Part shown: piece by piece, positions 48,398 to 60,859 of the stretch
Layout of the letters: each line of letters begins with the position of its first letter
Position numbering within the stretch: the stretch's first letter is position 1
DNA from: Massospora cicadina
Lineage: Eukaryota > Entomophthoromycota > Entomophthoromycetes > Entomophthorales > Entomophthoraceae
Direction: 5' to 3'
Assembly (NCBI GenBank): GCA_022478985.1
Contig: JAKSZP010002715.1
Location: 62,001 to 126,000 of the forward strand
DNA length: 64,000 bases
Program-made: the position numbers and the translations under genes
Notes under the pieces: model-generated
The model's input: the letters and a program-made list of their open reading frames with translations, nothing else
The model's database searches: none
What the model was told of the DNA's origin: nothing

Positions 48398-49106
48398 TTT
48401 TTATTAGTACTAGTGGTGCCCAACCCAAAAGGGGGAGCCGCCACGCATCTTTATTCTAAAATGGGCCATACAAAGGGATTATCATAAATTAAAAAATTCC
48501 TAATATAGCCCCTAGGTTATCAGCCTAGGAAGCCATATCAGATGGCGAAGAGGCTTTAAAAACTTTTGTCTGGCGCCTGCTTTAGCTGGTGGGCCATGGC
48601 ATACAGCATTGGGGTGGGAGCATCAGTGACATGGGGCATAAGGAGGTATAGTTGGGGGTTTTCTTCGTTAATGAGGCTGGCAGTGTCCATCGCCTCAACG
48701 TATTGAGCAAGTTGATGCTCAGAAAAAATGATGAGAGCCAGCACACAATTAAACGACTTGATGCGCTGGCAGGTTATAGAATAATTGGGGTCAAAAAGAG
48801 AAGTTTTTACTGCATCAATGCAAGAGTGGCTCACACCAAAAGCAAGCTCCTCAATTTTATACTTCACATCTTCCTCAAAATTATGAGGAAAATTGGGGAT
48901 AGGAATACCCTCAACAAGGGGCTCCATTGCCCCATGGAGTTGCTGGAGGAGGAGAGTGTTAACTGGGGCAGCTGAAGCCACAACTGCCATATTGTTAATA
49001 TTTTTATAAACAGTAAACCCATTTTTTGGATGAAAACAGTGGGAACGCAATTTGGGAGGGTCAATGAAGAACTCCTCCAAAGCAAAATCTGGTTTCACGT
49101 GACACG
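48398..49106 (-). mobile_element. 709-bp retrocopy with 19-bp target-site duplication
   Basis: Flanked by identical 19-mers (CTGCACTATCAATACTTTC) at 48379-48397 and 49107-49125. On the minus strand it begins inside a reading frame, runs through a stop (48558-48556) and an AATAAA signal (48455-48450), and ends in CTAGTACTAATAAAAA. Long duplication, 5' truncation and A-rich tail mark target-primed reverse transcription. Its end resembles the LINE 3' end at 38566-38582 (CTCCCCC, GGTTGGG, CTAGTA, A tail). Confidence 0.87.
48556..49106 (-). pseudogene. Unrecognised reading frame in the retrocopy
   Basis: Open for about 182 codons inside the insertion; eight further codons to 49128 come from the flanking duplication and a TTG, so there is no native start. 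First internal Met follows KNINN. Composition is protein-like (VVASAAPVNTLLLQQLHGAM, VEAMDTASLINEENPQL). I do not recognise the family. It may be the C-terminal part of a cellular protein copied by the LINE machinery, or the 3' part of another LINE. The uninterrupted frame suggests a recent insertion. Confidence 0.55.
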
Positions 49107-49129
49107 CTGCACTATCAATACTTTCCAAG

Positions 49130-49991
49130 CCTACAGAACTAAGATGTATAGCTATAAAAGACTGTTTTTTAACTCTAAAACTCTAAAATTATCGTTTATT
49201 CCAGTACTTTTTAGAATATCCAAAATTACCATACTTTCACACAGATGAATAATTCCATCAATGATTCAATTTCCTCTGGTAGTTCATAGTACAACCTAGT
49301 GAATGAACTCTAACGATCATTAAATGCCCTTTCCAGATATAAATGAGATAGAATTTAGAGCATTAGAATTTCTATTATAGACTCAACGTTCTTATATATA
49401 TTCAGCCTATGGCGGTATCTAGAAAGGGTAGCCTTAATCTATGGGACCCTACCAACAGGAGGCCAAACTAATTAAACCATTGTACTATGAGTTGTGATTC
49501 TGGTGGGCGACATTCTAGAAGGATACAATTTGGTGGAAAATTACATAAGAGCTAATACCCATTGATGCAATGGAAGGGAGATATGATGATTACCGTTTTT
49601 TAACAAAATATAAAATATAAAATAAAAACAAAGAGCTTTGATAACCATTATTTTATCAACTGCAGAATCACACTACCATTGATCTTAGGGATTTACGCAA
49701 AATATGAGTTGTACTGCAGAATTGCACTACAATCAACTGTCAAAAAGCTTTTTTTAGTACTAGATGGAAAAAGCTTTTCTTTCTTAACTCTTTATCACTA
49801 CTTTTATCCTCATAACCAAGGCCACTAGGTTTAAATCCACCAAACAGGTATTTCACAATAACTAATTCTCTCAGTGTAATTCCTAGCAAAATTGTAATTA
49901 TGTCACTGCATTTTATATTAGAAATCCTTATATTCAATCTTCCTATATTATTCTTGGCTTCACTCACACTTAATTAAAATATACCAATTAC
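49130..49991. other. AT-rich DNA, nothing recognised
   Basis: Short frames at 49030-49248 and 49740-49967 have no recognisable features. Confidence 0.4.
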
Positions 49992-50359
49992 TGTCAGGGA
50001 CTGTCTCTGATAATTTTAGTCCTGTGGTTTCATAAAAATAACTCAACCCAACTGATGGTGAGCACAAATTGGCAACTTAACAATAATTTAATAGCGTTAA
50101 ACCAGGTAATTAATTGGTCCACTGTGCCCAACTAATTGGCCCTAATCATAGCAACTATAGAAAGAAAACCATCTGGTTAATTTCTTACACTAGTTCTTAA
50201 CTAGATGGTGTTCCTTTAAAGCAGCTAACTCTTGCTGTTCATCAACTAGTCCATGGAGGACTCTTACCCTTCCATGAGTGAATATTCCCTGCTTTTGGTG
50301 CTAGTTCATTCCTTGCTTCTTACTATTAATACAAGTTACTAGTTATATATTTGTTTTCA
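49992..50359 (-). repeat. Element H 3' LTR (probable)
   Basis: Minus strand TGAAAACAAA...CCTGACA (368 bp), directly after the purine run GAAAGGGGGAAAG. No second copy in the window to confirm the far end. Confidence 0.55.
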
Positions 50360-50399
50360 GACTTTCCCCCTTTCTATCTATTGATTATATAACCAGAGG

Positions 50400-51330
50400 A
50401 ACTTAGCGTCCACACAGTTGATAATCCGGCCACTATCCAGCTCATTGATGGTATAGGCATCAGCAGCCGTTCTCTCTATTATTTTAGGGGTACAATCCAT
50501 ATGTTGGCTATTTTGTTCCTTCATCTGAATTCATGCTGATTGTGAATATGATCCACTCTCATCAATAGCTACGGAAGTCCACTATGCAGTCAATGATCAA
50601 AATTTTGATCCTTAATTTTTTTGGCCAGATGCATTGAGTACATTTTAATCTGAAGTTTATTAGCGTAGATGTCAGAGTCATCAATAGCATTGTGGATTCA
50701 TTACGCCGGTGTCCTCTACACAATATCAGAGTAGCGGGGGCAGGGCTGGGTGCATCCCATAGGGCAACTGGAAGGCACTCTTCATCATAGCCAAGTGATA
50801 GCTGATAATATATGCAAAAGTGCGATATGGAGGAGATTCTCCAATCAGACGGTTGTTCCCTATTAAGCTTTATTAGTATATTCGCTAGGATTCTGTTAAC
50901 CCACTTAATAGTTCCAATGGACTCAGGGTGATATGAGGTCAATAGTGACCTAAAGATCGCCATTAATTCATTCAACTTAGGAAGGACAAAAAAAGTGGAG
51001 TTAGTTACATTATCCATTAGTATGAACTATGGGCAGCTATGCAGTTAAATTAAGCACTCCACTTTATATTTTGCAGTGATTACCATCCTTAAGTCTTTAA
51101 TCATTTGTGCCTCTACCCATTTCATCATGTAATATATTGCTACTATTATGCACTTAGAGTATTTACCACCCCTTGGCAAGGGCCCCATAACATCAAAGGA
51201 TACTGTATGCCATGTAAACTGGGGTTTAACTAGACGATAGGAGGTCTTACTGTAAAAGGCTTTTCCACATGGCATTTATGGCAGCAGGAGATTGTTTTGA
51301 GAATACCAAAATGCATACACTCCCAATAAT
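50400..51330 (-). pseudogene. Element H integrase
   Basis: Frames 51275-51045 (WHTVSFDVMGPLPRGG, first catalytic Asp) and 51017-50562 (LMDNVTNSTFF, second Asp). The third acidic position reads IKWVNRIL, where VERVNRTL is expected, so Glu is Lys. The C-terminal part continues to about 50440. Confidence 0.85.
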
Positions 51331-52941
51331 ATTGTGGTCACAAGAACTCTAACGTTTTACATAGGCCTCCATATCCTACCACCTTTTATGCATTCATAAT
51401 GATGTCCATTGTGCAGTGGGCTTTGAGAAGCTCAACATAAAACTGTTTATCTTATTGTATATATCCCTTATTTCTCCAGAAGGTGTTGATTATCATCCCA
51501 TCTAATGCTGGAATGGCATGAGGTGATTCGTCAGCATACATACCACTGATCATTTCTTTTTTACAATGATTGGCAAGGTCTGCCATAATGGCGATAGTGG
51601 GTAGTCACAATAAACAGTCAGCATTCTAGTGCTTCACACCTGGCCAGTAAATTGTTTCAAAATCAAGTTCTTGGAGATTTAGAGACTACCAGGTGAGGTG
51701 TAGTTTTAGCTACAAAGATTATATAACCAGCGCAAGGAATAATGGTTGGTCACTACCTCTAAAAAACTCCATTGAGATAAATGTGAAACTGTTTATATGC
51801 ATAAATTTTAGCTAAGCACTCCCTCTCAGTCACTGTATAGTTCCATTCATGATAGTTTAAACTTCTGCTGTATAAGCGATGGGGTACTCCACACGTTCAT
51901 CATCCTGTTGGAAATTACCTCTTCAACGGCGAAAAGGGAAGCGTCAGTCTGGATGATAAAATCTTTATCAAATTTTTGATATAGCAGCACTGGGGCGTTG
52001 ATAAATTCCATCTGAAGTGTTTCAAAAGCACTCTGACATTGTTATGTCCACTAAAATGTGGCGTCCTTCTTTAGAAGTCTATATAGCAGGACCCCAATGC
52101 AGCTAAAATTAGGGATAAAGCGCTAGTAGTAACCAGTTATACTAAAATACTTGTATATCTTGTCTGTTACAAAGTCGGGACATCTTACTAAAGGCTTCTA
52201 TCTTAGCTAGTTGTAGCCTACGCCCTTTCAACGTCTACTACAAACCCTAAAGTATTCCAGTTTTTCCTTAAAAAAGACATTTTCAGGGCTTGATTTTTAT
52301 GTTAGCCACTGCGAACTGGTGAGCACCACCTTTAAATAACTAAAATGCTCAAAAACATCAGTAAGATAACTTTGATTTTTTAATAAGGTAGACAAGGATG
52401 CATGATAGCTTGAGGTCTCCTAAGATGGTGTACATGGCCCTCTAAAATGTGGCCAGGGAGTAACATAGCCCCTGTGGCATTTGAGTGGCTTGAAATAACT
52501 TCTTTAAAGTAGATATCAAGCACTTCTCTTGTTTGACTTCTGGTAGAACAATTTTGCCATTAACTTAGTATAAAATCCATGATGGAAAAATGGCAGGCCC
52601 CGCCCAAGCGTTCTAAAGCATCATTGATTCAGGGCATTGGGCATGAGTCCTTGGTGATGTTAGTAAGTTTCTAGTAGTCAATTACTACATAGTTGCTTCT
52701 ATCCTTTTTAATGATCAACACGGTAGAAGCCCAAGGACTTTTGGATGGCTCCAGAATTCCCCTGTTAAAGCAGCTTCCCTATTTGTCAGAATCTACTCCA
52801 CTTTGGCTTGTGAATGGAAAGTCGGCTGGGACCAGATGAAAGTGTGGTCCCCCTGTATCTAACCAGTTGATGACATCATGAGCGCAACCCAATTCATGGT
52901 CATTGAAACAAGATCTCCAGATAGGTTTAAATAATAACATA
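51331..52941 (-). pseudogene. pol: Element H reverse transcriptase and RNase H
   Basis: RT starts near 52780 with GILEPSKSPWASTVLIIKK. The active-site position reads YLIK (52390-52379). RNase H is represented by SLNYHEWNYTVTERECLAKI near 51870-51810. Numerous stops. Confidence 0.82.
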
Positions 52942-55163
52942 TGTTGGGATTTTTCCCCTACATTCCCAGCTGACTAGATTACCAGTGGTCACTAGGGGAT
53001 AATTCTCTATAGTGAAGTGAATTGGCTATTAATTGAGCCTTAATTTGGGTTAACAATGTTTGGGGGATTTTAGGTAATTCGCCTTATTCAGATCCATTGG
53101 GGATTGATCCAGGTGAATGCTTAAGATCTCATCAGGCAGAGTTGCTGACAAAATAAGGACATCTGATAGCTGATTAATGATTAACTATCAGGTGTACCAA
53201 TTGGAGTCAGTTGGGTTGTATCACTGACCAATTGGGAACATAAGGATCAAGTTGTGAGGCGAGTGATGCCACCTGCAACTAGCAAATTGATCAATTGGTT
53301 TTTGACCTGCCTTAATGGGTAACAAGTTCCATTACCTAAGAAGGTCACTTGCCAAATATGTTTGGTTTTTTGGGATTGAGAGGTAATGTTAGGACACTGT
53401 CAGATTCCAGTGGTTGACTTAAAAACCTTTTGACAACTATCAAATTGGGCTGATTATCCATCCAATAATCAAGCTAATACCTTAACTCTCACCTCAAAGC
53501 CTATTGCAACTACATGGCTCAGGACAAATATCTCAATTATAATTTGATCAAGTATTTTATCAAAAATCTCAGGCCAAATATGCTTGCACATTATGGCCAA
53601 TTATCACTGCAGAAAATCTTTGCAATTGGTACTGATTATTGGGAACAATATCAAACATCTGGTATACAAAATAATTTGGGACTGCCCCAAAGTTAACATT
53701 TAAAAGTCCCATGGACAATCAGATGAATGATAACGCAATCAATTTCCCACCCTAGGGCGAAATTCATATATCAATTCGCATAATCAACACGGTTTCACTT
53801 GCACATGGACCGCCCAAATGGGAGTACCTAGTGCTATTGAGAGAGAGGCCTGCCGACATCCCAATTAGGGGTATGTCATCTACTTTAATTGATGCAAGGA
53901 TTTCACGTAAGGAGTATTTCATCAGCAATATGATGAAACTAAAATCAGGAAGTTCATAGGACAATTTTGCATGTTTTTATTGCAAACTTCGTCCCTGAAA
54001 TCCTCCCAATTTTGAGAGTATTATGCCACCAATAAACCTAGCAATAGGTCTCAGTCATATCAGTATAAGGGCCAAACTGAGATGTTAAATTATCTGGTAA
54101 AATTACATTCTTTAATGTGGCCAGGAGATGCCCTTGAGGTATAAATACTGGCGCCTGACCTAATGACTTATCATCTAAGAAATAGCTTATAATAAAAGAT
54201 ATATTTATTTTATCTCATTCCTGGTCTTTATCTGAATCCTAACCTTGGAGAAGTATCAACAAGCTGGAAACGCCAATTTCACAGCTTGCATGAAACCTGC
54301 CTCAGAAGAAGTTTTTCTATTACGTTGGGAAAATTAAGCCCAAATTCAACCAGAAGATTCAGGGATATTCAAATAAGCCTAGTGAGTTTCCAAACAATGA
54401 GAATACCATAAACCACCGGCAATATCAAGGATCAATCTATGGAACTTCATCCCAATTAAGCGTGCAGGATAATAAATATCAAGCAAGGTATCCTTGAAAT
54501 TTCACAGACACATTTTCCAACTCTTTCCATTTTATGTCTCAAGGATGTCCAATGATGGAATCCTAGCCAGGATGGGGAAGACCATTGCTGATGTGACAAC
54601 GAAGGGAAATCTAATGGCAACAGCTGCAATTACATTATTGAGGTGCCAACCATGGGTTGGGCACCAAATTTCACTATAAAAGCCCTTAAGAATTCATATA
54701 ATAAAGATATACAGAAAAATAGGAATTAGTATAATACACTTTAGCAGAAATCTTTTCTAGTTCTATTCTTCTTCAAGGAAATCATTTCTGTGTGCTTTAA
54801 TTGGAGACTATTTAAGATAAAGAGTAAGTATCAAGGGTCCAGAGAAGAGAAGCTGAGCTGAGATGGGAATTGCTGCCAACTGTGTGTCACCAGAGAAGCC
54901 GTAAATGAGGATCTGAGCGTGGATTAAGTTAGGCGTTATAAGTGAACTAATCCCTATTGAGGACATCTTGAGTTTTTTGAGAAGGAATACTGGTCAAGCG
55001 TTGGACCCAACACTAGTGATCTATTCACTACGGACAATAGTCTTCATAATATTATCAATTAAATATATAATGTTATCAGAAAATGCAAAGGATTGCAAAA
55101 AACCAAACCTGTGCTGTTAATAATCCTGGGAAATATCAATTGGTGAAGAACTAGGATTTTAAA
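52942..55163 (+). repeat. Family E LTR1 (split by insertion G)
   Basis: Starts TGTTGGGATT. Without insertion G it is about 1108 bp, close to 1168 bp of LTR2 and 1114 bp of the solo copy at 35.75 kb. The last bases are TTTTAAAAA, where LTR2 has TTTTACA. Confidence 0.83.
53398..54506 (+). mobile_element. Insertion G in LTR1
   Basis: 1109 bp, TGTCAGATTCC...TTTCACA, with perfect TSD GACAC (53393-53397 and 54507-54511). LTR2 has one GGACACG at this place. Contains TATAAATACTGG near 54140 and AATAAA signals, as an LTR would. It also has protein-like pieces (SNMMKLKSGSS, DNFACFYCKL, KFNQKIQGYSNKPSEF), so it may be a collapsed element and not a plain solo LTR. Confidence 0.78.
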
Positions 55164-55165
55164 AA

Positions 55166-55184
55166 TTGGTGCTCACTACAGGGG
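55166..55184 (+). promoter_or_regulatory. Element E1 primer binding site
   Basis: TTGGTGCTCACTACAGGGG two bases after LTR1. Identical to the site after LTR2 (62030-62048). Confidence 0.75.
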
Positions 55185-55209
55185 ATTAGTTGAGTAGGAT
55201 ATACTAAAA

Positions 55210-56690
55210 CACAATGTCATACAGGGATGAGTTAAGAAAACTTTGGATGGAGTTGGCTTCTGTCAACCAGAATGCCTTAAATTCTGTGGATTATTGAGAA
55301 TTCGCTTTCTTGGAGAATAGTGTTGTCAAAATCAAGAGAGATCAAAAACGTCGCTAGTTTTGGCAATGTGTTACTTGAAAAAGCTGACATTGAGAAAAAG
55401 GAAGGAGATATAGTTTGAGAAATTTTATTCTTGAAAACAGAATGTATAGCAGATTGCACTTGATTATGAGCAATCAGTTCAGATATAGAAAATCTGATTA
55501 AACAAGTCGAGGAGTTGAAGACTCACAAATGTGAATGTGAGCCATATGCAGAGACTGATGCTAAAGAAAGAACTCTATGGACTCCAGTTGGAAAGACAAC
55601 TACCCCACAAAATATGCCACCTGCTTTCACAGCTATTTTGGAGATGACTCCCAAAATACTTCTCAAGTGAGCCAAGTAGCTGAACCAAGTGTGGTGGATA
55701 GAGAAACTTTGGAGGAATTTAAAGTGACACCAAAATTACCTAATTTTCATATGGATAACGCCCCTGAGTTTTTCTGATTATTTAACATGACAATGTTTGG
55801 TTATGGTGATTGTCAAAAGGCTTTGATGGTGATAAATTGCCTGAATTCCAATTGTCAGAACTTAGTGTTGCCCCATCTAGAGGAGGACATCTTGTCATAC
55901 TCAGAGGCCAAGGAGACCATTATGAAGGAATTTGGAAGTCCCACGCGCATATCAAATTGAAAGCAATAATTACAAGAATTCAATTTCAGAAAATTAAACC
56001 CTTACCAAGTTTTGCAATCGTTTCTACCAAGGATCGCTGATTTTGGTTTGAGCAAAAGTGCTGGATGATTTTGATGCACAGATTGTGCTGCAAGCGGCCC
56101 TTTGGCCCTATCATGATCTGCATCAAATGATGTCTTCCATGTTAATGCGATCGAGATTACTACCTCCTAGATGGTGGATCATTTGAAAAATTGGGAGCTA
56201 CCTTCAATATTCTATATAGAAGTTTTTATTCAAATCTAGTATGAAGTCAAATCCCATTAAGGGGACCAAGGGTGCTAAGGAGTGGAATAACTGAACCGTG
56301 CTGGGAAATAATCCTAAAGATTTTAATTAGATCAATAAAAAAGAAAAAATCTGTTATCAGTGTGGAGGAAAAGGACACTTCACTATACACTAAAAGAAGT
56401 CTAAATAACAGATTATGTGGTCTGAGTGAAAGAGTCTAAACCCACACAGGAGCTTGGAAAAGGGCCACGGCCAAGATGGGGAGCAGTCTAGAGCTGCGGA
56501 AAAACCTGTTCCTCCTGATATTATGCACAAAGAAATTGACATTAGTGATATGTTTGTTGATGATGACGCGCAGGATCAGCTATATCAAGTGGTTAATTTA
56601 GATGTGAGCGCAGTAACAAGCTCTGGAGAAAAGGTGATCAATTTTAAAATAATCAAGGAATTTGCCCGGCTATATGCATGACAACTGGTG
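55210..56690 (+). pseudogene. gag: Element E1 gag
   Basis: Parallel to the gag of E2: FTAILEMTP, FKVTPKLPNFHMDNAPEFF (then TGA), QKALMVINCLNSNCQNLVL, IMKEFGSPTRIS. The zinc knuckle near 56345-56395 reads CYQCGGKGHFTIH and then TAA where the last Cys is expected. Several stops and frameshifts. Confidence 0.82.
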
Positions 56691-56723
56691 GCCAAAATTT
56701 AAGCCACATATAATCCAGAAGAA

Positions 56724-57896
56724 TTGACCAAAGTCAAATTAGATGAGGCAAACCTGTCAATCCCACTTAGTGCAATCAAAGAATCGTTTCCTGATCTATT
56801 GGCGCAAATAATTTACACCCTCAATTCAGCTAATAATGCCGTTATACACTCAGTAGATACGATTTTACAATACTCCAAGCGTACATATATAGATATGTTA
56901 GTTAATAGAGTACAGGTGAGGGTGACAGTTGACATTGGTGCGCCCATCAAAATTGTTTCAACCAAGCTGGTGAAGAAGATGAAGATCTTGTCAGATTTGG
57001 AACACAGGAAGTAATATGAAACAGTCAGCTGAGCATCACCATCTCATATTGAGCATATAGCGCTCTACTACTTCAATTTGGATCCTTAGTGGTATCCACC
57101 CCAGCAATAGTTTTGGCCAACCAAAACTACGATATTCTGATTGGGACAGAGTTTCTATGAAAATATAGAGTTAAATGTAACTTTGAGGATAATATGTTGA
57201 CCATCAGGTCAAAAGTTACCATTGGTTTACCCAAAAGATGGGGAAGCTCCACTGATTAGGAGAATTGACTTCATCAATCTGATCTACAATGACAGCATTG
57301 TCCCAATTTGATACCAATTAGTTGGCTGGAAGAGACAAGAAATGCTGAGAAATCCTTTAAATTCGGAGAATTTGCTGAGAATTAAGAATGTGAGAACCAT
57401 ACCGCTGGGATCACAGATAATAGTCAACATGGGGTTGACATTGGAGATACTGGAGCTGCTGTATATGGAAGTTGGAAGCCCTGGAAGAAGTCCAGAGTAG
57501 AGCCTCGGATGATTCCTGGAATAATTATGCTGTGTCATGGAGAATTTAAGTTCTCATGGCGAATTTGAGTGAAAAACCAATGAAGATTGAGAAGAATCAG
57601 ATCATTGTTTTTGTTCATCTAATCCTGATGGCTGAATTAAGGAAATTCTATGCTTTTGGGACCCTCAATGAAATGGGATTGCCAGGAGGGGTTCCAAAAG
57701 TATCAATTTATTGGCTGATTGAGAGCAACTCGCTGATCTGATGAACAGACAGCAGGAGGTGGTTCTTGAGCTATTCTACAAGTATCGGGAAGTATTCCCC
57801 AAGATAACCATGATTTGGGATGCACAAGAGATGTAAACCATAAGGTTGATACTGGAAAATTTGCTGATAAGAATGAGACAAATTTGACAGTCAAGG
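56724..57896 (+). pseudogene. Element E1 protease and RT linker
   Basis: Protease motif VTVDIGAPIKIVSTKLVKKM near 56930-56985, with Asp kept but DSG changed to DIG. A later block (YDILIGTEFL, about 57129) is the protease C-terminal part. 57180-57896 leads to RT in broken frames. Confidence 0.75.
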
Positions 57897-59200
57897 GTGG
57901 CTGAAGTAGTAGTGGAGGAAGAAATCAGCAAACTAGTGAAGCATGGGCTTCTTGTTCCATCATCAAGTCTCATGGCGATCCTTACCCTTATTGTGAAGAA
58001 GAAGGATGGCTCTAATCTGGTGGTGATTAATTATTGGAAGCTTAGCAAGATTATGAAGAAGGATTTGTACCCACTACCAAGGATCGACAATGTGCTATAT
58101 TAATTGGGAGAAGCAAAGTATTTTTTCAATGTATCAAATATCAGGATATTAGCAAATTGATTTACCAGGAGAAGACCAAGAGAAATGTGCGATTATCACC
58201 GCGCAGGGGCTTTATCAACTGACAAAGATGACCAGGATATATGCAATGTGCCTGCGACGTTCCAGAGGGCCATGGATGCATACTAAATGGCCTGAAGTTG
58301 TCATGCGTCCTGGTGTACTTAGAAGATATAAATGTGTTCAATAGGACATCTACTGACCATTTGCACCACTTGAAGGAAGTTTTAAGAGACTATCCATGAC
58401 CAACCTGAAGATTAAGGTGAGAAAGTGCTACTTTAACAAGGAGATTTAAAATATCTGGGTTTCATAATCAACCCTAGTGGCCTGCAGCTGCAAGCTCAGA
58501 AAGTCGAAGCTATAGATCAAATGGCTGTACTAAAGAGTGTCTGAGGTATCCAAGTGTTTCTTGGAATGGTCATATACTATAGACAATTCATTTGGGATTT
58601 TGCAAGGATCACTGAGCCCTATTACATTTACTGAAGGATTTGAAAAAAGTATTTGTTTGGAGTGAAGATGCCCAGAGTTCCTTCAATGAATTATGCTAGT
58701 ATTGAATAGATTCTCCAAAATTGAAATATCTGAATTTCAACTTAGAATTTATAATACAAACTGATGCTATGTTAAAGGCGATTGACACCATACTGAGCCA
58801 AGTAGATGAACTTGGGACGAACATTCAGTGGCATATGTGAGCTGGAAACTATCAGCTAAAGAGAGAAATTAGACCGTGACTGAGTGTGAATGCCTTGAAG
58901 TCATTTCTTCCTGTAAACCGTTTTAATTGTATATTCATGGAACGCACTTCAAAGTGGTGATGGACTACTCCTCGTTACATTGCTACAAAAATTAAGAGAA
59001 CCAGAAGGACGACTAGCCCAATGGGTACTAAAGCTACAGGCTTACGATTATGAGATAGTCCACTGAGCTTCAGCTTCTTGCCAAAATGCAGATGGCTTAT
59101 TGTGGTTATCAAAGGTCCAGGTGATATACCAGCAGGCGGATGAGCTATTCCAGAGAATGATTGACAGAGAAATCAGGAATGAGCCCTGGGAAATCCAAGG
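57897..59200 (+). pseudogene. pol: Element E1 reverse transcriptase and RNase H
   Basis: RT blocks: EISKLVKHGLLVPSSSLMA, IVKKKDGSNLVVINYWKLS, KKDLYPLPRID, NVPATFQRAMDAY. Active site YLED (58316-58327) in place of YLDD. RNase H remnants around 58740-58990 include TDAMLKAIDT-like text and VTECECLEVISS. Confidence 0.83.
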
Positions 59201-60859
59201 TGCACTTTAAAAAGCAATGGAAACACCAAGACCATGGAAGAACAAGTTTTCAAGATGTTTGGTTGGAAATGATTACTATTCCCAAAGCTGTCAAAATAAG
59301 TGGCTATCATTCAAGCTGCTTATAAGGTTGTTGGGCATTGAGGCCTACAGAAGACAACTGATCACATTTTCCAGTACACCTACATGGAGTCCATCAAATA
59401 CAATGTCATGGACTATCTGGCTTGTTGTGTAGAGTGTCAGTTGCACAGCCGCACAAGAATATGACTGGATAATGACTGGTCCACCCTGATTTGCTTAGCA
59501 TAGAGTCCATCGACGTGATGGGACCGCTGACAATGAGCGCAGGGGGAGTTAAATACATCATAATTGTGATCAACCATCTGATGAGATGGGTTGAGACAAA
59601 GGCCCTGGCGAAAGTAGATGCTATAAGTACTAAAAAGTTTATACTATATAAAGTAGTGTACCAACATGGATGCCCACAGGTCTTGTGTGCAATACTGGAA
59701 CAAATTTCACATCTCATCTGATTCAGCGATTAAATGAAATAAAGGAGATCAGAGGAGTTGTGTCTGTACCATTCTGTCCAGAGGTGAACGGACTAGTATA
59801 ATTGGTCAATGGGATGCTGGCCACAATGCTAAGGAAGCTGTTCTTAGGGAAAACTTTCATGCGGGGAATGTACCTTAGTTTGGTGACATTTGCCTAAAAC
59901 ATAATTCATTGTATGGTGACAGGAGAAAAGCCGTTTGAGTTGCTATATGGAAGGAAGGCCGCATTAACGCTAATTTTATTTTTGGTGGTGGAACCAACAT
60001 TGGGGATACGTGCCAAGAAGTACCTGAACTAATTGATATATATACTGATTAAAATGCAATTGCAAGCGTTTAATATGACTTTAAAGAAAAGGATTTAAGA
60101 AAAAATGAGGGACGATAAGAACTGACTGGCATTATCAAAATATCAAGTAGGCAAAAGAGTTGCCTATTGCAATATGCATGATATTTGGAGAAGAAATAAG
60201 CTGGCTGCATTGTGGACAGTTCCATATAAGATTATTGCCAAGATGGTGTCAGACGCCTACTCCATCAAGAACCACTTGGATGGAAGGATAGTAATTGAGT
60301 CCATGTTAAGTATTTAAAGCAGTGGATAGATGAAAAAATAATGAAAAAAGAGTTCCCAATGACCCCTGAACCATTAAAGTGGTTATGTCCTGATGATTTG
60401 GTAAAGTCCAAAAAAGGACCGCTGAACCAAACTAGATGGTTAAGTCTTAAAAAATAAGATCTCTGAACCAAAGAAAATTGATTGTCTAAGTATAGCTAGT
60501 AACCAGTTTGGGGGAATAAAGTGAAAAGATGGACCGCTGAACTGAGAAAAGGTCAAGTACCATAGTAAAAAAGAAGAAAAAAATAAAAGATTGATAAAAT
60601 TATAGCAGGTTCAATAAAATTATTAGAAATTCATAGAAAAAATATATTTTTATAACTTTTTTTATTGGTTATCCTCAACTTGGAGATGATTCAACCTATA
60701 TAGCCTCTTGGGGGAGGGAGAATGGAGCGCAGTAGGAGTAAACAAACTTGTCAAAATCTATATGATAATGTATGCTAGTGAGGGCTAGACCTACTTGAAA
60801 CCATGTTTGTTGAGCAGAAGATGATCCCTGCAAGAAAGTGACTAGGGGAATAGAGATGG
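59201..60859 (+). pseudogene. Element E1 integrase and 3' untranslated region
   Basis: Zinc-finger Cys pair in DYLACCVECQLHSRT (about 59410), first catalytic Asp in SIESIDVMGPL (59497). The second block is VCNTGTNFTSHLIQRLNE (Asp lost), and the third reads NGLV followed by TAA where VER is expected. The C-terminal region continues to about 60320. The rest up to LTR2 is non-coding and purine-rich in places (60703-60725). Confidence 0.8.

Larger units (their letters stand above)
49992..52941 (-). mobile_element. Ty3/gypsy element H, 5' part missing
   Basis: Minus strand: RT start at the right, then RNase H, integrase, purine tract (50372-50360) and a 3' LTR. The right side stops abruptly at LTR1 of family E, so E either inserted into it or marks a truncation. 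gag and protease are not in the window. Confidence 0.83.
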
